From: Rutidosis leptorrhynchoides
Taxonomy: Eukaryota; Streptophyta; Magnoliopsida; Asterales; Asteraceae
DNA length: 64,000 nt
Direction: 5' to 3'
Assembly: GCF_046630445.1 (NCBI RefSeq)
Contig: NC_092340.1
Coordinates: 37,284,001-37,348,000 of the forward strand
The notes under the pieces were generated by a model, which saw only the letters and a program-made list of their open reading frames with translations, was not told where the DNA came from and searched no databases. Positions within the stretch are counted from its first letter, which is position 1, and each line of letters opens with the position of its first letter. Of this stretch, positions 58,304-64,000 are shown piece by piece. The position numbers were made by a program, and so were the translations under genes.

Positions 58304-58867
58304 AAAAGGGGCTCTTAAGGTAGTTACTCACTCCAATTATTATTATTGTTATTATTATAATTACTATTTTTATTATTAGTATTATTACTAAATATTATCA
58401 TTAGTATTATTAATTATTGATAAAATTATTATTACTAATAAAAGTTACCATATATTAAAATTATTATTGTTACTACTAAAATTATTATTACTAGTATTAT
58501 TAGTAGTGTTATTATTGTATTATTATTATCATAAGTGAAATTATCTTTATTAGTATTATTATTATTAAAAATTACTATCGTTATTATCACTTTTACAAAA
58601 GTTATCATTTTTGCTAAAACTATCATCTTTACTTTATAATTATTAGTAAAACTATCATTTGTATTAAAATTACTATTATTACCATTATTATTATACTTAT
58701 TAGTAAATCATTATTATCGAAACTATTATTTTTACAAATAAATATATTGTACATTGAATACACCTATTTCATATACTACAATTATATTTTCATATAACAA
58801 ACATAATAACATTCTTATATAAATATTCATGTATAACAAATTAGGTATTTTTAATATAATACCAATC

Positions 58868-58868
58868 A

Positions 58869-58942
<74 letters not shown>
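58868..58942. repeat. (TA)n microsatellite
   Basis: About 75 bases of alternating TA in LTR C. The 61-codon minus-strand frame over it is an artefact. Confidence 0.95.
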
Positions 58943-58945
<3 letters not shown>

Positions 58946-59816
58946 CTACAGAAATATATAACAATTGAAATAACATATATAAACTTATTCGATTACGAGT
59001 ATCTGTGTTAATATATATATACTTGATATAGGTTCGTGAATCCGAGGTCAACTCTGCACATGTTCAGTGCCATCATACTCGTAATTACTACGAAATATCA
59101 TACAGTATCGTGAGTTTTCATAGCTCCCTTTTTATCTATATTTTTGGGCTGAGAATACATGAACTATTTTTATAAATGATAGACACAATTTCAAACTATT
59201 ATGCGACCAACATGAGTACTTTTATTGTGTTGATATGTAACATGTTATTGTGTTCATATGAAACATGCAAGTCCCTGCTTTGTAATATCATTAATTGCTA
59301 GATAATGAAGAGGCAAACGGAATTATTATAAATAGCGCTATTGGGAGTAACGTCCCGTACTGTTGACCGCAGGTTAATTGGTGGTATAATAATGATCTCG
59401 ACAATTACATATGTATTGTCTCGGGGTAAAATCGTTTAGTTTTGATATTATACGCTCATGGCATACTTTTGATATACATGATATATCGACTTTTATTATA
59501 TTAAATCTTGTGATCTATTACTGAAATCATTATTTATTACAAACCTATGAACTCACTCAACCTCGTGTTGACTTTTTAAGCATGTTTATTCTCAGGTACT
59601 TAAATATTGCTTCCGCTGTACATCTACTGCTTTGATGATGATTGCTTGCTATGCTTGGAGTCTTCATTACATATCATATCAATTAAAGACATATTTATCT
59701 TTCGCTGCAAAACTCAACAAAACATCTCATGTAGAGTCGTTCTCGTTTATACAACTGTGATTTGATATATTTAGTGACGTTATTCTTCCAGGCCCTATCT
59801 GGAGGACGTCACAGAT

Positions 59817-59831
59817 TGGTATCAGAGCAGG
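59817..59831 (+). other. element C primer-binding site
   Basis: TGGTATCAGAGCAGG, matching initiator-Met tRNA, three bases after the LTR end. Confidence 0.85.
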
Positions 59832-60377
59832 TTGTTGTAGAGAACCAGGATTGCATTTTATGTGTGCCTTATACAATTAGGTACCTTAGCAATGTAGGAC
59901 TACAACTATCCTTGACCATAGTGCCTTTACTTGTTGCCTTTAACTGTTAAATGCTATACTATACTTTAGAAACCTTACTTATCTTAGAATGCCGTGCCAA
60001 TCTAAGAACTCTGTTCATTTTTCTAAGTATTATCCAATTACGCCACCACATTTAAATGCGACACCATGATTTCTGAAATTCTTGACATTCCTATGTCATC
60101 TATCATGGTTTTGTGTATTACATATGTATTACATGAAATATTATCCATGATTTTGAAACTCCTATAATTGTTACTATTCATACTCAAACGTATATAACTC
60201 CCTGTTATATCACGTACCTATATGCCTTATACCTTTATGCATCGGTTTGCGAACCGAAAAATATCATTGGGTTATCACAGTATACGAATTGAAAGTCTTT
60301 AGTCGAAAGATTATCAGATTACATACTTATCATTTTATGATCTCGACACGTCATACTGCCATTATTGGAATATAGAC

Positions 60378-60420
60378 ACGTCATATCTTATCATATCTTA
60401 TCATATCTTATCATATCTAT
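60378..60420 (+). repeat. 10-bp tandem repeat
   Basis: (TCATATCTTA) four times in tandem in the leader of element C. Confidence 0.85.
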
Positions 60421-60567
60421 CCCAATAGACTTTGTCTAACACTTTTCCTAAATTTCCTCCGTAAATTACGGAAATCTTTTTGCTATATATACTTATTCAA
60501 AGAGACGAATATGTCATTCAATATTCAACACCCATTTCATATCAAACCCTAATTCAAATCACATAAG

Positions 60568-60984
60568 ATGGATTTCTCACTTGATTCCTCAAACTCCTCG
60601 AGCTCCAATGGCAGCGTAACCGGAACGAACGAACCAATCAGTCATCATCTTTTCTGGATGAATTGGGGGAGGGTTCGTAGTTTACTTAACCAATGGAGAA
60701 GTGAAGAAGGTGATCCTTTTCACCCACCATATTGCCCTATTGGCGAAGAACCTGAAGCGCTTACCGGCGAACCAATCCGGAACACCATTTTCACCCTCAT
60801 TTCCAGGATATTCCGTCACGAATATATAATATCTAGAATTTCAGATCTTATTTATCCACTCGCCCGAACCGCCAATCATCCCGGAATAATAGAAGAAGTC
60901 AACGAGCTTCGCGCTCGAGTAGTTGCTTTAGAAAATATGGTGCAAAACCTACGAGCACCAGCAGCAGCAGCACCAGCAGCATAA
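60568..60984 (+). CDS. pre-gag ORF of element C
   Basis: 138 codons from ATGGATTTCTCAC, open. The Ser/Asn-rich N-terminus (SSNSSSSNGSVTGTNEP) is followed by a structured-looking middle (LFWMNWGRVRSLLNQWRSEE, PIRNTIFTLISRIFRHEY) and a coiled-coil-like C-terminus (EEVNELRARVVALENMVQNL), then Ala/Pro. The Pro/Ala tail continues in frame past the TAA for about ten codons (PAPPVLATATP), so the stop may be recent. It occupies the slot between PBS and the missing gag. Not recognised as a described domain. Shares with the element B ORF the order Ser-rich start, coiled coil, Pro/Ala tail. Confidence 0.5.
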   Translation: MDFSLDSSNSSSSNGSVTGTNEPISHHLFWMNWGRVRSLLNQWRSEEGDPFHPPYCPIGEEPEALTGEPIRNTIFTLISRIFRHEYIISRISDLIYPLARTANHPGIIEEVNELRARVVALENMVQNLRAPAAAAPAA

Positions 60985-61086
60985 CCAGCACCACCAGTAT
61001 TAGCAACAGCAACACCATAGCAACCAAGGAATATTAGTAATAACAAGTTAAGATGTGTTGACTCATTCTTCGTGAAGAATTATATA

Positions 61087-61092
61087 TGTATA

Positions 61093-61181
<89 letters not shown>
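61087..61181. repeat. (TA)n microsatellite
   Basis: About 95 bases of TA directly after the pre-gag ORF of element C. Confidence 0.95.
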
Positions 61182-61184
<3 letters not shown>

Positions 61185-61377
61185 TTGGAACAATAATAAA
61201 TCTTGTAGTACTAAGCAATTACGTGTGAATCTCAACTAGTATGTATTACTTGGTCAATTCATATCATTAATATGCTATGATGTACACCCTTCGTTATGAC
61301 TTAACAATCGTTAATCACTGCTTCAACACAATAAACTCCATTTCATAATAAACCAAGTGTATTACTCAAATACATAA

Positions 61378-61635
61378 TTGATTGTATACTTCCATTCCCG
61401 GTGTACTCGAAACTTTCTAGAAAACATCATTCGTGCCTTGAAGTTCACAAGAATTCCACGAGCATCAATAATCATACACCGAGGTATATCAATAACAACG
61501 AACGATGAAGTATTGATTCATAACTTCATTAGCAAAATATTTCGCGACAATTATGAAATCTCTAAAGTTTTGGAGATTATTTACTCTCGTTTCAACCGCA
61601 AATTAAATGAGTTTAATATTATATTAACTCATTAA
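61378..61635 (+). pseudogene. degenerate second copy of the element C pre-gag domain
   Basis: 85-codon frame whose second half, LIHNFISKIFRDNYEISKVL, aligns with TIFTLISRIFRHEYIISRIS of the ORF at 60568. The first half (NIIRALKFTRIPRASIIIH) has no clear partner. This suggests duplication or recombination of the accessory zone. Likely not functional. Confidence 0.35.
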
Positions 61636-61734
61636 ATCCATGATTACATTTGAAAGAAAATATATATGTACGTATATCTTCATAAAGACTGTAATTAAAA
61701 CTCTTTTGTACAAACTGTTAATTGTGAAAATATT

Positions 61735-61756
61735 TTAACGGGTAGGTAATACCCGA
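61735..61756 (+). other. element C internal PPT-like hairpin
   Basis: TTTTAACGGGTAGGTAATAC followed by CCG: the same motif as the 3' PPT (63808-63823), with an imperfect inverted repeat (CGGGTA / TACCCG, 61739-61755), in the same relative place as in element A. Confidence 0.65.
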
Positions 61757-63590
61757 GAAATATTTATATCTCACATCAATATGTTACATTGTACAATTCT
61801 GACTCTCATATTCATTCGTATTCTATGCTGAATTATCACATCAAACCACCAAAATTATCATTCATTACTTTTGAAATCAACAACGCCTATTCGTTAACCA
61901 TTAGATCCGTTGACGATTACAATCAGCGTTTAATCATCTAAAAAAAAAAAAATTTCTTGAAACCATCTCGGATTGATAACCGATGATTCAAATATGGCTG
62001 CATTAAATGCAGAGGAAACAGCAAAGTTGTGGATGGTCTAAATGGCCAAAAGTTGATGATAAAAGAATGGAGTGTTAGGAACGCTCGATAGAAAATTTGG
62101 TACTGAAAAATGGACTGAGCAAACCATGAAGAAGACCAAGGAAAAATACAAGGACCATACACTATATTCAAAGAATTCAGGTAATTCTGGAACCAATGAA
62201 ATCTTTAGGGAATATCTTGCCCGAACTCATGTTAAATTCTTGCGGAAAATTTTCTTCATCATCCTTCGAACTTAGAAATTCCGAAAATATAATCATAAAT
62301 ATCCTCGATATTTCTGAAGATATCTTCATAAATATTCTTGTCCGAAATTATATACCACTTCGCACTATCTGTGTTACATAATAAAGGAAACTGTTTTAGT
62401 TTCTATATTTCTGTAACATACAAGTATAAATTATGAATGAATTATGGAGAAGTGTTGGAAATTGAAGCATGAGTTAGTATAATATAATGACGTCAGGCCA
62501 ACGTGATTATATTACAGTAAGTCATGCTAAATTTTTAATGGAAGATGATGATTCATAGACTTTATAATCATCATTTGCCATGTTACACGACTCTTACATT
62601 CTATTTAACCTCTAAACATATCAAGAACATATTTTCTTGATAGTTCCATCTTTTCCGAATAGTCTGGTAATTTGACAAATCAAATCGTGCTATTACCTTT
62701 CCTTCTGCTTTGTATATTATGATCAATCGAAACTTCATACCTACAAATTCTGGACCATTACTCGCTTTACTTAGAGTCAAGAGGAGAATAAAAAGGCAAA
62801 GAGATCCGACATATAAGGGAAAATATAAAGCCCGATAACAACACTGAAATTACAAACCGTGTATATCAATGCGTATAGCAATATAAAGACACGGGAGAAT
62901 AATAAACACTATAATCCCTAGAGCATAGTAGAAGTAAACAGACTCCTCTGGTGGGAGTTGTAAAAGAAGGATGATTGTGGCGATAACCAATATAAGGTCA
63001 AGAACAAGAACTGGATTGAGCATTTTCACAATCTTTTCGAAATATGAATTGAGAAAGAAAGTATAGAAGTAGTGAAGATAATGAAACGGAAGAAGCTAAT
63101 TTATAGCAAAAATTCCAGACACATCAATCGAGACAATTCACAGCAGTTAATCAAAGAAAATCTCAATTTCCGTAAATACTGGAGAATCAAATCTTATAGA
63201 TTACGAAGATTTCTTTAATTCCTTGAAATCCGGAAATCAATCGTAACTACGTCAAAAGTTAAGGCGAACATTTAATTTTCTCATTTACTCTTTTGCGATA
63301 GCTTCGTTTATACTCTTTCTATAATCGAATCATTTTATCCATATTATTTAATGTTGATAAAACTCTAATTTTCAACTCATAATAATCATTACAATATTCT
63401 TGTTGTAAACAATAACGATCTCTATCAAATTTCATGACCGTGATTTTCACGAACTCCTCTCTATTTGTCTGCCCTAATATTGTGGCATAAACGCTCAAGG
63501 TTTTAAATGAACTCAATACTATTCATAACACATTTCATATATCCAATTTACTGAAATGACTTGTATAACATCATCATTTTGAATGATCTC
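61757..63590. other. degenerate interior of element C
   Basis: No gag, protease, RT or integrase motif is recognisable. Short frames (62072-62275, 62196-62381) have no family resemblance. It probably consists of rearranged or captured sequence replacing gag-pol. Confidence 0.4.
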
Positions 63591-63592
63591 TG

Positions 63593-63775
63593 CATTAATG
63601 ATAAAATGCACTTCATCGAAGAACCTGTAGAAATTATGGTTCGTATAATCTAAACGCTTGAAACAGAACAATATTATATCCGTTGGAATTCACGAAAGGC
63701 CCCGAACATACCTGGGAACGTGAAGACCAAATAAAACATAAATATCCTCGTCTATGTACGAACAACGTCGATTGA
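63593..63775 (+). pseudogene. chromodomain remnant of element C pol
   Basis: Encodes [12 protein letters not shown], a TAA, a scrambled segment, then RWNSRKGPEHTWEREDQIKH and KYPRL. It matches the C-terminal chromodomain of elements A and B ([24 protein letters not shown]). This is the only surviving part of pol and shows common ancestry with A/B. Confidence 0.8.
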
Positions 63776-63786
63776 TGGCAACAACT

Positions 63787-63823
63787 AAATTTCGGGACGA
63801 AATTTCTTTTAACGGGTAGGTAC
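63787..63823 (+). other. element C stop-hairpin and 3' PPT
   Basis: Inverted repeat AAATTTCGGGACGAAATTT (63787-63805), then TCTTTTAACGGGTAGGTAC, then the LTR. Confidence 0.85.
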
Positions 63824-64000
63824 TATGACAACCCGGAAATTTTGACTAAATTTAAACTTAACTTTTATGAAATTCCGACGATTCACGAACAAACGATTAT
63901 AAAAAAAATATATATATGTAAATATATATGTGTGTATATATACATCATTTACAACCATTTTAATTATCAGTATTATAATTATTATTATTAATAATTATCG
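63824..64000 (+). repeat. element C 3' LTR, start
   Basis: TATGACAACCCGG... matches 56869 onward and is cut by the window end. Confidence 0.9.

Larger units (their letters stand above)
56869..59813 (+). repeat. element C 5' LTR
   Basis: 2945 bp. Contains long (ATT)n-like stretches (57001-57340, 58330-58740), a (TA)n tract (58868-58942) and a tRNA-like segment at 58235-58300. Ends GGACGTCACA before the PBS. Confidence 0.8.
56869..64000 (+). mobile_element. element C: non-autonomous Tekay-related element
   Basis: 5' LTR 56869-59813, PBS 59817, pre-gag ORF, degenerate interior, chromodomain remnant, PPT, and 3' LTR from 63824 to the window end. Both LTR copies begin TATGACAACCCGG; with ...GTCACA at the other end the ancestral start was probably TGTGAC. 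The first 175 bases of the LTRs differ at only about two positions. The internal part is only about 4 kb and lacks capsid, protease, RT and integrase, so the element must be mobilised by a relative such as A or B. Confidence 0.85.

Noticed and set aside
58866-59051. Tyr-Ile repeat protein, and the similar frame at 16761-17036
   Set aside because: Translation of (TA)n microsatellites; no coding evidence.

Overview
The window is plant nuclear DNA. Evidence for this is spliced GT-AG genes of plant families (ITN1-type ankyrin protein, caffeoylshikimate esterase/MAGL-type hydrolase, SHPRH-type helicase), Ty3 chromovirus and Athila retrotransposons, hAT MITEs, Helitron ends and tRNA-derived SINEs. 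The LTR styles, such as ends reading TGTAACGACCC or TGATAATGCTAAAAACG, suggest a eudicot, probably Asteraceae; that assignment is from memory of such repeats and was not tested by search. More than 70 percent of the window is transposon-derived.

Layout. 1-2390: body and 3' end of a Helitron-like element. 2391-8010: gene scraps, namely an SHPRH fragment, a possible small zinc-finger gene, a LINE ORF1 piece split by a hAT MITE, and an RRM fragment. 8011-12620: a complete but broken ITN1-like ankyrin/transmembrane gene, with a MITE in exon 2, a SINE in intron 3, several frameshifts and stops. 12621-15380: a LINE tail and a truncated Tat-like retrotransposon (LTR, PBS, start of gag). 15381-24414: a 5'-truncated Athila-like element on the minus strand (3' LTR, envelope-like ORF, small zinc-finger ORF, integrase). 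26243-28440: the only apparently intact host gene, a seven-exon alpha/beta hydrolase on the minus strand.

28577-41664: a complete Tekay-like chromovirus (element A, minus strand) with about 3.25 kb LTRs and the target duplication GTTGC. 44452-64000: nested insertions. A Helitron 3' end is interrupted by LTR E, which is interrupted by LTR D, then by Tekay-like element B, whose 3' LTR is interrupted by element C, a gag-pol-less relative that runs off the window.

The most notable system is in element A. Between its 5' LTR and gag lie two intact 198-codon ORFs. One is acidic and disordered. The other is an F-box protein of the At1g67623/At2g35280 type. Related elements B and C carry other accessory ORFs in the same pre-gag slot. 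A and C also have a second polypurine-tract-like hairpin in the leader, and A and B share a stop codon at exactly the same place between protease and reverse transcriptase. Together these suggest an element lineage with an accessory-gene zone and possibly unusual expression control. An F-box protein could act against host silencing proteins, but that role is inference only.
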